A stretch of 64,000 nt of DNA from Nitrobacter hamburgensis X14 (GCF_000013885.1 NC_007964.1:3024001-3088000), one strand, 5' to 3'. Shown: positions 26,667 to 35,807, counted from the stretch's first letter. Notes: generated from the sequence alone by a model not told the origin. Program-made: numbers and translations.

Positions 26667-27443
26667 ATGGCTTCCATGAAGGCAGTAATTCTGGCGGGCG
26701 GTTTTGGTACGCGTATCAGCGAGGAATCGCACTTGCGGCCAAAGCCGATGATCGAGATCGGTGGCAAGCCGATCCTGTGGCACATTATGAAGATGTATTC
26801 CCGCCACGGGATCAATGATTTCGTGATCTGTCTCGGCTACAAGGGCTACGTCATCAAGGAGTATTTCTCGAATTACTTCTTGCACATGTCGGATGTCACA
26901 TTCCGGATGCAGTCGAACCAGATCGACATCCACCAGCACAGCGTCGAACCGTGGAATGTCACACTCGTCGACACCGGCGAGAAGTCGATGACGGGCGGCC
27001 GCCTGAAACGCGTCGCCCCCTATCTCGCTGACGGCACATTCTGCTTCACCTATGGCGACGGGGTTTCCGATATCGACATCACGGCGCTTATTGCACATCA
27101 TCGTGCAGCCGGCCGCAAGGCCACAGTCACTGCGGTCCAACCTCCGGGCCGCTACGGGGCGCTCGTGATCGATGACGGCGCCGTCAAGCAATTCCAGGAA
27201 AAGCCGGCGGGTGACGGGACGTGGATTAATGGCGGCTTCTTTGTGCTGGAGCTGGCCGCCATTGATTATATCGACTCCGATCTCACGGTATGGGAGCAGG
27301 AGCCTCTGCGGCGGCTCGCCCACGAAAACCAGCTGTCCGCATACCAACATACCGGCTTCTGGCAGCCCATGGACACTCTGCGCGAAAAGAGCCTGCTCGA
27401 AGATCTATGGGGCTCCGGAAAGGCACCGTGGAAAAGCTGGTGA
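26667..27443 (+). CDS. rfbF: Glucose-1-phosphate cytidylyltransferase
   Basis: The 258-residue enzyme joins CTP and glucose-1-phosphate to CDP-glucose. The nucleotidyltransferase motif MKAVILAGGFGTRISEESHL opens the protein, with RPKPMIEIGGKPILWHIMK next, the catalytic CFTYGDGVSDIDITALIAHH region near residue 125 and VKQFQEKPAGDGTWINGGFF later. This order and length are diagnostic for RfbF/DdhA. ATG 26667 is taken; ATG 26676 would give the more usual N-terminus. It opens a tight set of five CDP-sugar genes, with three bases to rfbG. Confidence 0.93.
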   Translation: MASMKAVILAGGFGTRISEESHLRPKPMIEIGGKPILWHIMKMYSRHGINDFVICLGYKGYVIKEYFSNYFLHMSDVTFRMQSNQIDIHQHSVEPWNVTLVDTGEKSMTGGRLKRVAPYLADGTFCFTYGDGVSDIDITALIAHHRAAGRKATVTAVQPPGRYGALVIDDGAVKQFQEKPAGDGTWINGGFFVLELAAIDYIDSDLTVWEQEPLRRLAHENQLSAYQHTGFWQPMDTLREKSLLEDLWGSGKAPWKSW

Positions 27444-27446
27444 ACC

Positions 27447-28520
27447 ATGTTTAGTGGAGCTTATACTGGCCGGAAGGTCTTCGTGACGGGACATACCGGC
27501 TTCAAGGGAAGCTGGCTGTGCCTTTGGCTTCGTGCGCTTGGCGCCGAGCCGATCGGCCTCGCCCTAGCCCCGGAGATGCCCAACCACTGGAACCTGCTCG
27601 GTATCGACATGCCTTCGCATATCGTCGACATCCGGGATCGACACGCAGTACGCAAGATCATCGCGTCGAGTGGTGCCGAGATAATGTTCCACATGGCGGC
27701 GCAACCTCTCGTCCGCCGCTCCTATCGCGAGCCGACCGACACTTGGGACGTGAACGTGACCGGAACGGTCAACGTGCTGGACGCGTGCCGCGCGAGCGAG
27801 ACCGTGAAGGCCATCGTCTGCGTCACGACGGACAAGTGCTACGAAAACCAGGAATGGATCTGGGGTTATCGCGAGACAGACCGTTTGGGTGGTCACGACC
27901 CCTACAGCTCATCCAAGGCAGCAGCCGAGATTGCGGCTGCGAGCTACCGTCAGTCCTTTTTTGCTCAAGCGGGTCGGCTGCTCGCGACCGCACGGGCCGG
28001 CAATGTCATCGGCGGCGGCGACTGGTCCGAAGACCGACTGATTCCCGACCTTATTTGCGCAATGACTGCAGGGCAGCAGCTCGAGATTCGCTCGCCCTAT
28101 GCCACGCGCCCCTGGCAGCATGTGCTCGAGTGTCTCGCCGGCTATCTCATGCTAGGACAGTCGCTGCTCGAAGGCGACGCGGAGGCGGCGAGCGCCTGGA
28201 ATTTCGGGCCGGATAAAGATGGCAATCGCCCCGTTCTGCAAGTGCTAGAAACAATGAAGTCGCATTGGCCCGCGATCAAATGGTACCAATCGGTCGCGCA
28301 GCAGCCTCACGAGGCCAATCTGCTCTATCTCGATAGCAGCAAGGCGCGCGATCTACTGGGTTGGCGTCCGATCCTCTCTTTCGATGAATCCATCGATATG
28401 ACCATCGCTTGGTATCGCGAATTCATCGGAAGCGGAGTCATACCGTCAGTCCGCCAACTGCAGGATTACTGCGAGAAGGCGGTTGCGCGCGGCGTACCCT
28501 GGTCGAGGGACCGCCAATGA
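27447..28520 (+). CDS. rfbG: CDP-glucose 4,6-dehydratase
   Basis: The 357-residue SDR enzyme converts CDP-glucose to CDP-4-keto-6-deoxyglucose. The NAD motif is GHTGFKGSWLCLWL (near residue 13), the catalytic region has VTTDKCYENQEW and the YxxxK pair in DPYSSSKAAAEIA (near residue 155), and NVIGGGDWSEDRLIPDL and RPWQHVLECLAGYL are RfbG/DdhB signatures. It starts three bases after rfbF and its stop overlaps the next start (ATGA at 28517-28520). Confidence 0.93.
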   Translation: MFSGAYTGRKVFVTGHTGFKGSWLCLWLRALGAEPIGLALAPEMPNHWNLLGIDMPSHIVDIRDRHAVRKIIASSGAEIMFHMAAQPLVRRSYREPTDTWDVNVTGTVNVLDACRASETVKAIVCVTTDKCYENQEWIWGYRETDRLGGHDPYSSSKAAAEIAAASYRQSFFAQAGRLLATARAGNVIGGGDWSEDRLIPDLICAMTAGQQLEIRSPYATRPWQHVLECLAGYLMLGQSLLEGDAEAASAWNFGPDKDGNRPVLQVLETMKSHWPAIKWYQSVAQQPHEANLLYLDSSKARDLLGWRPILSFDESIDMTIAWYREFIGSGVIPSVRQLQDYCEKAVARGVPWSRDRQ

Positions 28521-29068
28521 AACTTTCGCAGACGCCGATTTCTGGCCTGTTCGTCACCGAAAGTCTCGCGCTCGGTGATGCACGTGGGAAGTTCTCGCGC
28601 ATCTTCTGCGAGCGCGAACTCGCCGCCGCCGTCGGGGCGCGCACGATCCGTCAAGCGAATGTTTCATCGACTGCAGTGGTGGGCGCGATTCGCGGCATGC
28701 ATTACCAGCACGCGCCGCGCGCCGAAATGAAGATCGTCCGCTGCATCCAGGGACGGGTATTCGATGTCGCTGTCGATCTGCGGCGGGGCTCTCCAACCTT
28801 TCTGCACTGGCATGGTGCCGAGCTGTCCCAGGAAAACGGTATGGCCTTCATCATTCCCGAGGGATGCGCGCACGGCTTCCAGGTGCTCGAGCCCAATTCC
28901 AGCCTTCTCTACTTTCATACCGAATTCTACTCACCAGAACATGAGGCCGGCGTGCGTCATGACGATCCGCGCGTGGCCATCGCATGGCCGCTGCCGCCGA
29001 CCAATCTCTCCGTGCGGGATGCTAGCCATCCCCCTCTCGATGAAAGTTTCCAAGGAGTTTCCCTATGA
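28517..29068 (+). CDS. RmlC-like sugar 3,5-epimerase
   Basis: The 183-residue cupin matches the dTDP-4-dehydrorhamnose 3,5-epimerase family. Family landmarks are GKFSRIFCERELAAA, RQANVSSTAVVGAIRGMHYQ (catalytic His in the GMHYQ block, near residue 62), KIVRCIQGRVFDVAVDLRRG and FIIPEGCAHGFQVLE. ATG at 28517 gives a four-base overlap with rfbG, so the substrate is likely the CDP-linked 4-keto-6-deoxyhexose rather than a dTDP sugar. It may invert C-3 and/or C-5 before methylation and reduction. Its own TGA overlaps the next ATG at 29065. Confidence 0.85.
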   Translation: MKLSQTPISGLFVTESLALGDARGKFSRIFCERELAAAVGARTIRQANVSSTAVVGAIRGMHYQHAPRAEMKIVRCIQGRVFDVAVDLRRGSPTFLHWHGAELSQENGMAFIIPEGCAHGFQVLEPNSSLLYFHTEFYSPEHEAGVRHDDPRVAIAWPLPPTNLSVRDASHPPLDESFQGVSL

Positions 29069-30291
29069 AGTGCCGCCATTGCGGAAACGAGCTCAAGATC
29101 GTCTTCTTGGACCTGGGCCACGCTCCGGCATCGAACGACTATCTGGATGCGTGCCAGCTCACGCAATCGGAAATCTACAACCCGCTGCGCCTGTTCGTCT
29201 GCGAGAAGTGCTGGCTCGTCCAGACCGATGACTACAAGAAGGCCGATGACCTTTTTGGCCGCGACTATGCATATTTCTCGTCGACTTCTCAGAGCTGGTT
29301 ACGCCATGCGCAGGGCTATTGCGACATGATCGAGGACCGACTCGGCCTGACGCCATCGAGCTTCGTCATCGAGGTCGCTTCGAATGACGGCTATCTCCTC
29401 AAAAACTTCGTCGCCAAAGGCATCCCGTGCCTGGGTGTCGAGCCGACTGACAGCACCGCCGATGCCGCCGAGAAAGTCGGCGTGCCGGTGCTGCGCAAGT
29501 TCTTCGAAGCCGACACGGCACGTGAACTGCAGAGCACAGGGCAATCGGCAGATCTGATCTGCGGCAACAACGTCTACGCTCATGTACCCGACATCAACGA
29601 CTTCACGGCGGGCCTGGAGATCGCGCTCAAGCCTGGCGGGACCATCACCCTCGAGTTCCCGCACCTGATGCGTCTCATCGAGAGTGTCCAGTTCGATACC
29701 GTGTATCACGAGCATTTCTCTTATCTCTCGCTTCAGGCAGTGAAGCGGATCTTCGAGCGCGCCGGCCTGCGCATTTTCGATGTAGACGAGATCCCAACAC
29801 ATGGTGGTAGCCTGCGCGTCTATGGATGCCATACGGACGATCCACGCACGACGTCGTCGCGTGTCGCAGTGCTTTTAACGCAGGAGGAGACATTCGGACT
29901 GACGAAGCTCGATACCTACCGCGGCTTCCAAGAAAAGGCAGACATCATCAAGAACGACATCCTGTCATTCCTCCTAGAGCAAAAGCGGAACGGCAAATCG
30001 GTGGCTGCTTATGGTGCAGCGGCCAAGGGCAACACACTTATGAACTATGCCGGTCTCAAGACGGACCTCATCGCATTCGTCTGCGATGCGGCCCCGTCGA
30101 AGCAGGGCAAGTTCATGCCTGGGAGCCACATTCCGATCCTGCATCCAAACGAACTCGCAAGGCGCAAGCCTGACTGGGTCATCATTCTGCCGTGGAACAT
30201 CGCTCCTGAGATCGTTGAAGCTCAGGCGGCTGTTCGCGATTGGGGCGCGCGCTTCGTGGTCGCCATCCCGAAACTGACCGTCTTGTCGTGA
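29065..30291 (+). CDS. Sugar C-methyltransferase (TylC3/NovU-like)
   Basis: The 408-residue enzyme has the three-part layout of sugar C-methyltransferases. A zinc-binding N-terminus shows CxxC at residues 3-6 (MKCRHCGNEL) and a second CxxC near residue 47 (FVCEKCWLVQ). A SAM-binding domain follows with FVIEVASNDGYLLKNF (near residue 103), and the C-terminal domain has VAAYGAAAKGNTLMNYAGL and SKQGKFMPGSHIPI. These enzymes add a methyl group to C-3 (or C-5) of a 4-keto-6-deoxy sugar. Position in a four-gene overlapping chain with rfbF, rfbG and an epimerase points to a CDP-linked branched sugar. Confidence 0.85.
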   Translation: MKCRHCGNELKIVFLDLGHAPASNDYLDACQLTQSEIYNPLRLFVCEKCWLVQTDDYKKADDLFGRDYAYFSSTSQSWLRHAQGYCDMIEDRLGLTPSSFVIEVASNDGYLLKNFVAKGIPCLGVEPTDSTADAAEKVGVPVLRKFFEADTARELQSTGQSADLICGNNVYAHVPDINDFTAGLEIALKPGGTITLEFPHLMRLIESVQFDTVYHEHFSYLSLQAVKRIFERAGLRIFDVDEIPTHGGSLRVYGCHTDDPRTTSSRVAVLLTQEETFGLTKLDTYRGFQEKADIIKNDILSFLLEQKRNGKSVAAYGAAAKGNTLMNYAGLKTDLIAFVCDAAPSKQGKFMPGSHIPILHPNELARRKPDWVIILPWNIAPEIVEAQAAVRDWGARFVVAIPKLTVLS

Positions 30292-31133
30292 AAATCGCAG
30301 TTTCCGGAGCGACGGGCTTCGTAGGCCGGCACGTCGTTGAACGGCTCCTCGGTGATGGCCACGATATCGTAGCTATCGCCCGCGATTCTGGGAAGGGTGC
30401 GGCGATGCCGTGGGCCGATCGCGTAACGTTCGTGCCCTACGACCTATATCGCAATCCAGGCGCGCTCACGGCGCGCATGGAATGCCCGCATGTCTTCGTG
30501 CACCTCGCATGGCCAGGACTGCCGAACTATCGCGGTCTATTCAATCTCACCGAGAATCTCGTGGCCGAGATCGCCCTGTTCCGGCACCTTCTCGAATGGG
30601 GGGTACCACACCTGGTCGTTGCGGGCACCTGCCTCGAATACGGCCTGCAATTCGGGCCTCTTGCTGAGGACGGTGAGACCCGGCCGACCACACCCTACGG
30701 TCTCGCCAAGGACACGCTGCGCAAGACCCTCCAGCTCATGCAGGCGACGCAGCCCTTCACACTGCAGTGGATGCGCCTCTTCTACATGTACGGACCCGGA
30801 CAATCCGAGCAGAGCCTGCTCTCCCAGCTCGACCGCGCTCTCGCGGAGGCGCGCGAAACCTTCGACATGTCGCAAGGCGACCAGTTGCGGGACTATCTGC
30901 CAATAGAGGGGGTCGCCGACCGCTTTGCCCGCGTGATCGGCCAGAAGGCAGTTTCCGGTGTGATCAATTGCTGCAGCGGACATCCAATCTCGGTATTCGA
31001 TCTCATCCAGCGCCACCTCACCGCCAACTCGAAGACTATCCGCCTGAACAGAGGCGTCTATCCCTATCCCGACTATGAGGCGATGGCCTTCTGGGGTCAG
31101 CCAGTTCAACTCCGGAGTTTGGGCTTTCCATAG
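30288..31133 (+). CDS. NAD-dependent epimerase/reductase of the CDP-sugar branch
   Basis: A 281-residue extended SDR starting at GTG 30288, which overlaps the previous TGA (GTGA). The NAD motif is KIAVSGATGFVGRHVVERLL. The catalytic YxxxK is in TTPYGLAKDTLRK (near residue 140), preceded by VVAGTCLEYGLQF. It probably reduces the 4-keto group to finish the CDP-deoxyhexose. The end (AFWGQPVQLRSLGFP) is slightly unusual for the family, and IS110-type DNA begins within a few bases after the stop, so the last residues may have been altered by that insertion. Confidence 0.82.
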   Translation: MKIAVSGATGFVGRHVVERLLGDGHDIVAIARDSGKGAAMPWADRVTFVPYDLYRNPGALTARMECPHVFVHLAWPGLPNYRGLFNLTENLVAEIALFRHLLEWGVPHLVVAGTCLEYGLQFGPLAEDGETRPTTPYGLAKDTLRKTLQLMQATQPFTLQWMRLFYMYGPGQSEQSLLSQLDRALAEARETFDMSQGDQLRDYLPIEGVADRFARVIGQKAVSGVINCCSGHPISVFDLIQRHLTANSKTIRLNRGVYPYPDYEAMAFWGQPVQLRSLGFP

Positions 31134-31222
31134 TACCATGCCGATGGGGTGGACGCCCCTCCGACGGCATCAATGTGCCAAGGTCGTGGTTGTTGAAGAC
31201 CACGACAACAGGAGGGGTGTCC
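31134..31222 (+). ncRNA. Left-end leader of an IS110-type element (bridge-RNA region, fragment)
   Basis: This 89-base stretch precedes the IS110 ORF fragment. It contains the hairpin GTCGTGGT/ACCACGAC at 31183-31206 with an 8-base loop and a GGGGTGGACGCCCC stem-loop. In IS110 elements the non-coding end next to the transposase start encodes the guide (bridge) RNA. Here only part of the element remains, so this is at most a relic. Confidence 0.35.
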
Positions 31223-31318
31223 ATGGAGAACGTTAGCATCGTCGGGCTCGATCTGGCCAAGAATGTATTCCAAGCGCATGGAGCGCGGCTGCTCTTCGAG
31301 ATAGTAAGCGGTTGCTAA
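31223..31318 (+). pseudogene. IS110-family transposase, N-terminal fragment
   Basis: ATG 31223, with AGGAGG-like GGAGGGG upstream, opens MENVSIVGLDLAKNVFQAHG, the RNase H-like start of an IS110 transposase including its first catalytic Asp. After about 24 residues the sequence departs and stops at 31316-31318. The rest of the element is missing. Confidence 0.7.
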
Positions 31319-31334
31319 ATGGGATTTTTCGGAG

Positions 31335-31607
31335 TTGTTCAAATTGTGGCGTTTTATCGTGCCTCGATGTCTTGAAATGGGATTGCGTATCGTAAACCAA
31401 AATCCGCGATGGGTGCCTCGCATTCGTCGTATAACGGCGCATTTCCCGTGGCTGGAAGCAAAACTCCAGGTCTTCGTTCAGGCTCGCAGTCGGCGTGATG
31501 ACGAGCCAGCCATGAACGACATTCAATGGATGGTTCAGCCGGACCCGGCCGCTTTGCTCGCCTGGCAGACATTGCTCGGTGCTACGCCCAACAAACCTTC
31601 TCACTGA
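31335..31607 (+). pseudogene. C-terminal remnant of a polysaccharide biosynthesis protein
   Basis: A 90-codon frame ending in TGA at 31605-31607 reads MGLRIVNQNPRWVPRIRRIT and AHFPWLEAKLQVFVQARSRR, a pattern of short basic amphipathic helices that often ends large rhizobial glycosyltransferases. The remaining 40 residues are unremarkable. It has no start of its own beyond a poor TTG, and begins just after the IS110 fragment. I read it as the tail of a gene whose front was removed by the IS event. The next glycosyltransferase starts nine bases downstream. Confidence 0.45.
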
Positions 31608-31616
31608 AAATCGAAC

Positions 31617-34520
31617 ATGCACATTTGGATCGACGGGCAATGCCTGCAAACCTCGAGTAGATTGCGCGGCATTGGCCGCTATGTGCACGAACTTATTCGG
31701 GGATTGGTTAGAAATCACCCGGAAGTCGATATATCTATCTCGTTCAATGCGGCGTTGGCAGATGAGGCCATCGTAGCCCGCGATGCTCTTGCCGCATGGA
31801 TTAAGCCAACAAGCATTCTTATTTGGCAAGGGATTGCTGAGGTTGGAGAGGCTCTTCATGGCTATACCGCCCGACGTCAACTCAGCGAGTTGGCGCTCGC
31901 GCATCATGTCGCCTGCTTGCAGCCCGATGTAGCGCTATCGGCGAGCCCTTTTGAAGGGGCGCGCGATCGGGCCGTCCCGCTGTTGCCGGTATCTTCTCAG
32001 AACTTTTCGGTGGGCTGCATATTTTATGATGCGATACCCTACCGATTTCCGTCGAAATATCTGAACTATGATGGCCTTAGCCGATGTTACGACCGTAGAC
32101 TGTCGTTACATTGCAAGTTCGATTTCATGCTCGCCATCTCGGAATTTTCGCGGCGGGAAGCCGGCGATCTCATTCCTGACGTTCCGGTTATGGCAATCCA
32201 TGCTGGTATCGGTGAAGATTTTTTGCGGTTAGCGCAGGGGGGAGCCGCCGGTCGTGCGTCGACGGAGGATTATCTGTTCTACGTAGGCGGATTGGACTGG
32301 AGAAAAAATGTAGCTCGTGTTGTTGAAGCGTTTGCGCTGCTGCCGGGCCATCTGAAGCAGGATTTGCAATTTTATCTAGCGGGTGATGCACCCGCGCAGA
32401 TGAGGGCGGATATTTCTGAGCTTTGGAAAAAGTGTGCGCTGCCCGAGCGGAACTTAAAAATATTGGGCCATATTTCGGATGCTGCGTTGATTGATCTTTA
32501 CGTGGGAGCGCGCGCGGTGATCCAGCCTTCACTAATGGAGGGGTTCGGCCTCACGGCATTGGAGGCAATGAGTTGTGGCACACCTGTCATAGCAGCGTCG
32601 GCAGGGGCTTTGCCGGAAATGATAGGCATACCGGAGGCATTGTTCGATCCGGAAGATCCGCAAGACATCTCACGCCGAATCGTGGAGGTTTGTACTGACA
32701 GAGCTTTGGCGGATTCATTTGCCGAACATGGCCTCGTGCAAACGAAGAAATACAGTTGGAAGCGTTCGGCTGATCTGACGGTCGCAGCGCTCCAGCAATT
32801 TCACAAAGGGGTCAAATACGGAAGCCTGGATGAACTCCGCGCCCTTTGTCTCGACAATGTTCGCGAAATTTCCGTAGACTCGGTCGTTAGCAGCCGGGCT
32901 CTGGCGATTGCCGAGCCGGTCAAGTCAGTTGGGCGGCGTCTTCTGGTCGATGTTACAGCAACGACAAAGCTTGATCATGAAACCGGCATCCAGCGTGTGG
33001 TCAAGAAGATGGCAGCCGCACTTACTACTGCACGGGACGCTCGCGTGCCTGGCGGCACATCGTTGGTATATTGCGATACAGCGGATGGGTTCTTCGAGGC
33101 AGGAAGGTCGTCCGACGGTAAGCTCAGCTTTGGCGGCAGAACATTCGCGACCAAAGTCTTACCAAATGCGGGCGACGTCGTGTTGATGCTTGATAGCTCT
33201 TGGGAGTTTCACGAATCACACCGCTCCGTTTTTCGCGCCGCCCGACTGCGTGGCGCCGAGGTTATAACGACCCTCTATGATCTGGTCCCGATAAAAGTCT
33301 CTGCATTTTGCCATCCAGGTATTCCGCCCATTTTTTCCGACTGGCTGAAAGTGGCTCTGGCTTTCTCAACAGGGGTGGTTTGCATCTCGAAAGCCGTCGC
33401 GGACGAGTTCGTTCAACTGCTTCATGCGGTTCAATTTCCTCGGCCGATGAAGATTGGCTACTGGCATCTCGGGGCGGATTTTACGTTCAGTCCTGCCGGT
33501 GTGGTGCATCGGAAATTTGAAGCGCCTTCACCTCGGTTTTTGATGGTTGGCACCATCGAGCCGCGCAAAGGGTACGTTGTCGCTCTGGATGCGTTCGACG
33601 CACTATGGGCGCAGGGTTTTGCAGGATCGTTGATCCTTGTGGGGAAACGCGGCTGGAATATGGACCATTTTATTTCACGCGTTCGGTGCCACCCGGAGAA
33701 TGGACGAAAACTCCATTGGATCGAACGCGCAAGCGATGAGGAATTGCAGCGACACTACGCATCCTGTGATGCCCTGATTGCCGCGTCATATGTGGAAGGC
33801 TTTGGTCTGCCGATCGTCGAGGCGGCTGAATACAATAAACCCGTGATAGCTAGCGATATTCCGGTTTTCCGCGAAGTTGTTGGCGAAAATCAGAGTGCTG
33901 TCTTCTTCGATGTTGGATCTACTGAGGCGCTTGCGGCATGCATTGACGCCTTTTCGAGGCAACTCGACCAAACTCTCGCATTTAGGAATAAGGGGACACG
34001 TTGGATCACGTGGACTGAGAGCGCTCGTCAACTGGCCGATGTGGTGACCGGCGGAAACTGGTATCATAACTATCAGCCGGTGCAGGGCCGATCGGCAGAG
34101 GCTGTGCTGGGGATAGGCGAAGTGGTTATGCGTCGCCCGCTCAGTGAGCTGGAACGGGTTTGTCGACTTGAGCTTGTGCAGCGGCCATCGCCGGCAAGCG
34201 ACGGCAAGACACTGCGAATTGTCGTCAAGCTTTCTAATTTGTCAAATGTCAGTTGGGCGAGTGCAAGTGCTGACGGCACGAAGCTTGCCGTACAACTGGG
34301 CCATCATATTCTTCGTGATGATGGCTCGACGCTCCAATACGAAAATCCGGTCACTTCGATTCCTTTCGTCGTTGGGCCGGGCGATTACCTGTACATGGCA
34401 GTCGACGTATCATCAGGTTGGCTTGATCGCGGTGGCAAATTTGTGGAGATCGAAATGCTACAAGAAGGTGCGGGATGGTGGGGCAAGCCTCTACGAGTAT
34501 CGCTGTCAACGGCGGAGTAA
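31617..34520 (+). CDS. Tandem GT4 glycosyltransferase with C-terminal beta-sandwich domain
   Basis: A 967-residue protein with two GT-B glycosyltransferase units. Unit one (about 1-400) has HIWIDGQCLQTSSRLRGIGR at the start, GLDWRKNVARVVEAF near 226 and LMEGFGLTALEAMSCGTPVI (EX7E) near 306. Unit two (about 440-830) has VTATTKLDHETGIQRVVKKM, GTIEPRKGYVVALDAF near 648 and YVEGFGLPIVEAAEYNKPVI near 724. Residues 861-967 form a beta-rich domain (KLSNLSNVSWASA; FVVGPGDYLYMAVDV; LQEGAGWWGK), a type seen appended to O-antigen enzymes. It would add two sugars or build a repeat. It is AT-richer than its flanks and boxed in by IS110-type DNA on both sides. Confidence 0.85.
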   Translation: MHIWIDGQCLQTSSRLRGIGRYVHELIRGLVRNHPEVDISISFNAALADEAIVARDALAAWIKPTSILIWQGIAEVGEALHGYTARRQLSELALAHHVACLQPDVALSASPFEGARDRAVPLLPVSSQNFSVGCIFYDAIPYRFPSKYLNYDGLSRCYDRRLSLHCKFDFMLAISEFSRREAGDLIPDVPVMAIHAGIGEDFLRLAQGGAAGRASTEDYLFYVGGLDWRKNVARVVEAFALLPGHLKQDLQFYLAGDAPAQMRADISELWKKCALPERNLKILGHISDAALIDLYVGARAVIQPSLMEGFGLTALEAMSCGTPVIAASAGALPEMIGIPEALFDPEDPQDISRRIVEVCTDRALADSFAEHGLVQTKKYSWKRSADLTVAALQQFHKGVKYGSLDELRALCLDNVREISVDSVVSSRALAIAEPVKSVGRRLLVDVTATTKLDHETGIQRVVKKMAAALTTARDARVPGGTSLVYCDTADGFFEAGRSSDGKLSFGGRTFATKVLPNAGDVVLMLDSSWEFHESHRSVFRAARLRGAEVITTLYDLVPIKVSAFCHPGIPPIFSDWLKVALAFSTGVVCISKAVADEFVQLLHAVQFPRPMKIGYWHLGADFTFSPAGVVHRKFEAPSPRFLMVGTIEPRKGYVVALDAFDALWAQGFAGSLILVGKRGWNMDHFISRVRCHPENGRKLHWIERASDEELQRHYASCDALIAASYVEGFGLPIVEAAEYNKPVIASDIPVFREVVGENQSAVFFDVGSTEALAACIDAFSRQLDQTLAFRNKGTRWITWTESARQLADVVTGGNWYHNYQPVQGRSAEAVLGIGEVVMRRPLSELERVCRLELVQRPSPASDGKTLRIVVKLSNLSNVSWASASADGTKLAVQLGHHILRDDGSTLQYENPVTSIPFVVGPGDYLYMAVDVSSGWLDRGGKFVEIEMLQEGAGWWGKPLRVSLSTAE

Positions 34521-34649
34521 AATCCGGCCACGCGCCGGAGTAATAGTCGGCCACGGTTTGCGAACGCAGGAGACCGCCGGGAGAAGCTATGGGAAGCGGC
34601 GAGGTTGAGGCACCATCGGCGCTTGGACAACCAAAGATGGATGTAGCTC

Positions 34650-35807
34650 ATGCCCGCAGTCGATGATTTGAGTCGTTCCCTCACCGCGTTGGCTCAAGAT
34701 AGCACGTTGATGACGGTTATCGAACTGAGCAAGTCGAGTTGGCTCGTCGCCGGGATGGTGCCAGGCATTGAGCGTCATCCGGTAAAGAAGCTCGATCCCG
34801 ATCCGGTGGCTTTGCTCAACCTGGTCAGTCGCTGGCGCTGCGAAGCGGAGAGGAAGGAGCGGCGGATCGAGCGGGTCGTGCTCGCCTTCGAGGCGGGCCG
34901 CGACGGGTTCTGGCTGGCGCGATGGCTGCGAGAGCGTGGCATCGAGGCGTATGTGATCCATTCGACGAGCGTCGCGGTCACGCGCGAGCACCGACGGGCG
35001 AAGACCGACCGGCTGGATACGGCGATGCTGTTGCGCGTCTTTCTCGGTTGGCTACGTGGCGAACGCGGTCATTGCCGAATGGTCGCGATTCCGACCTACG
35101 AGGAGGAAGACGCCAAGCGGCCGAGCAGAGAGCGAGAAAGTCTGGTTGGCGAACGGACGCGGATCATCAATCGAATGAAGGGCGCCCTGGCACGGTTGGG
35201 GATTCGCGGATTCAAGCCGGAACTGCGGCGAGCTCCAGAAAAACTGAGCGCGTTGCTTACACCGGAAGGGGAGCTGCTTCCCTCGAATCTGCTGGAAGAG
35301 ATGAGGCGCGAGATGACGCGGCTCTCCTTGATCCGCGAGCAGATCGTGGCCATCGAACAAGCGCGACTTGTACGATTGCAGCAGGCACCCACGTCGCGAC
35401 CGAACGCGATGACAACGCTCCTGGCCAGGGTTATCGGAGTCGGATTGGAAACGGCCGATATGTTGGTTCAGGAGGTGTTGAACCGCAACCTGCGCGATCG
35501 TCGGGCGGTGGCCCGCTATGCCGGCTTGACGGGCTCTCCTGACGAGAGTGGCTCGAGGCGACGGGAAAAGGGGCTTGCCAAGGCGGGCAATGCCCGAGTG
35601 CGCCGTGGGTTAATCCAGCTCGCTTGGCGATTCTTGATGTTCCAAAAGGATAGCGGGCTGGCGCAATGGTACCGGGCTCGAACTGGTCAGGGTGCGCGCA
35701 AGACGACGATGATCGTGGCGCTCGCCAGAAAGCTGCTGATCGCGCTCTGGCGCATGGTGACAGTCGGCGAAGTCCCGACCGGTGTCGTGCTGCGACCGGG
35801 AATGTGA
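34650..35807 (+). CDS. IS110-family transposase
   Basis: A 385-residue DEDD/RuvC-like transposase with C-terminal transposase-20 domain. The N-terminal domain reads MPAVDDLSRSLTALAQDSTL, then VIELSKSSWLVAG in place of the usual first-Asp motif (an ELS instead of DVA/DLA), VVLAFEAGRDGFWLARWLRE with the Glu, and AKTDRLDTAMLLRV with the Asp pair. The C-terminal half has the helix-hairpin-helix (LLARVIGVGLETADMLVQEV) and the nucleophilic-Ser region (RYAGLTGSPDESGSRRREKG). The frame is intact. It inserted into an IS21-type istA gene, whose remnant follows on the opposite strand. Confidence 0.88.
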   Translation: MPAVDDLSRSLTALAQDSTLMTVIELSKSSWLVAGMVPGIERHPVKKLDPDPVALLNLVSRWRCEAERKERRIERVVLAFEAGRDGFWLARWLRERGIEAYVIHSTSVAVTREHRRAKTDRLDTAMLLRVFLGWLRGERGHCRMVAIPTYEEEDAKRPSRERESLVGERTRIINRMKGALARLGIRGFKPELRRAPEKLSALLTPEGELLPSNLLEEMRREMTRLSLIREQIVAIEQARLVRLQQAPTSRPNAMTTLLARVIGVGLETADMLVQEVLNRNLRDRRAVARYAGLTGSPDESGSRRREKGLAKAGNARVRRGLIQLAWRFLMFQKDSGLAQWYRARTGQGARKTTMIVALARKLLIALWRMVTVGEVPTGVVLRPGM

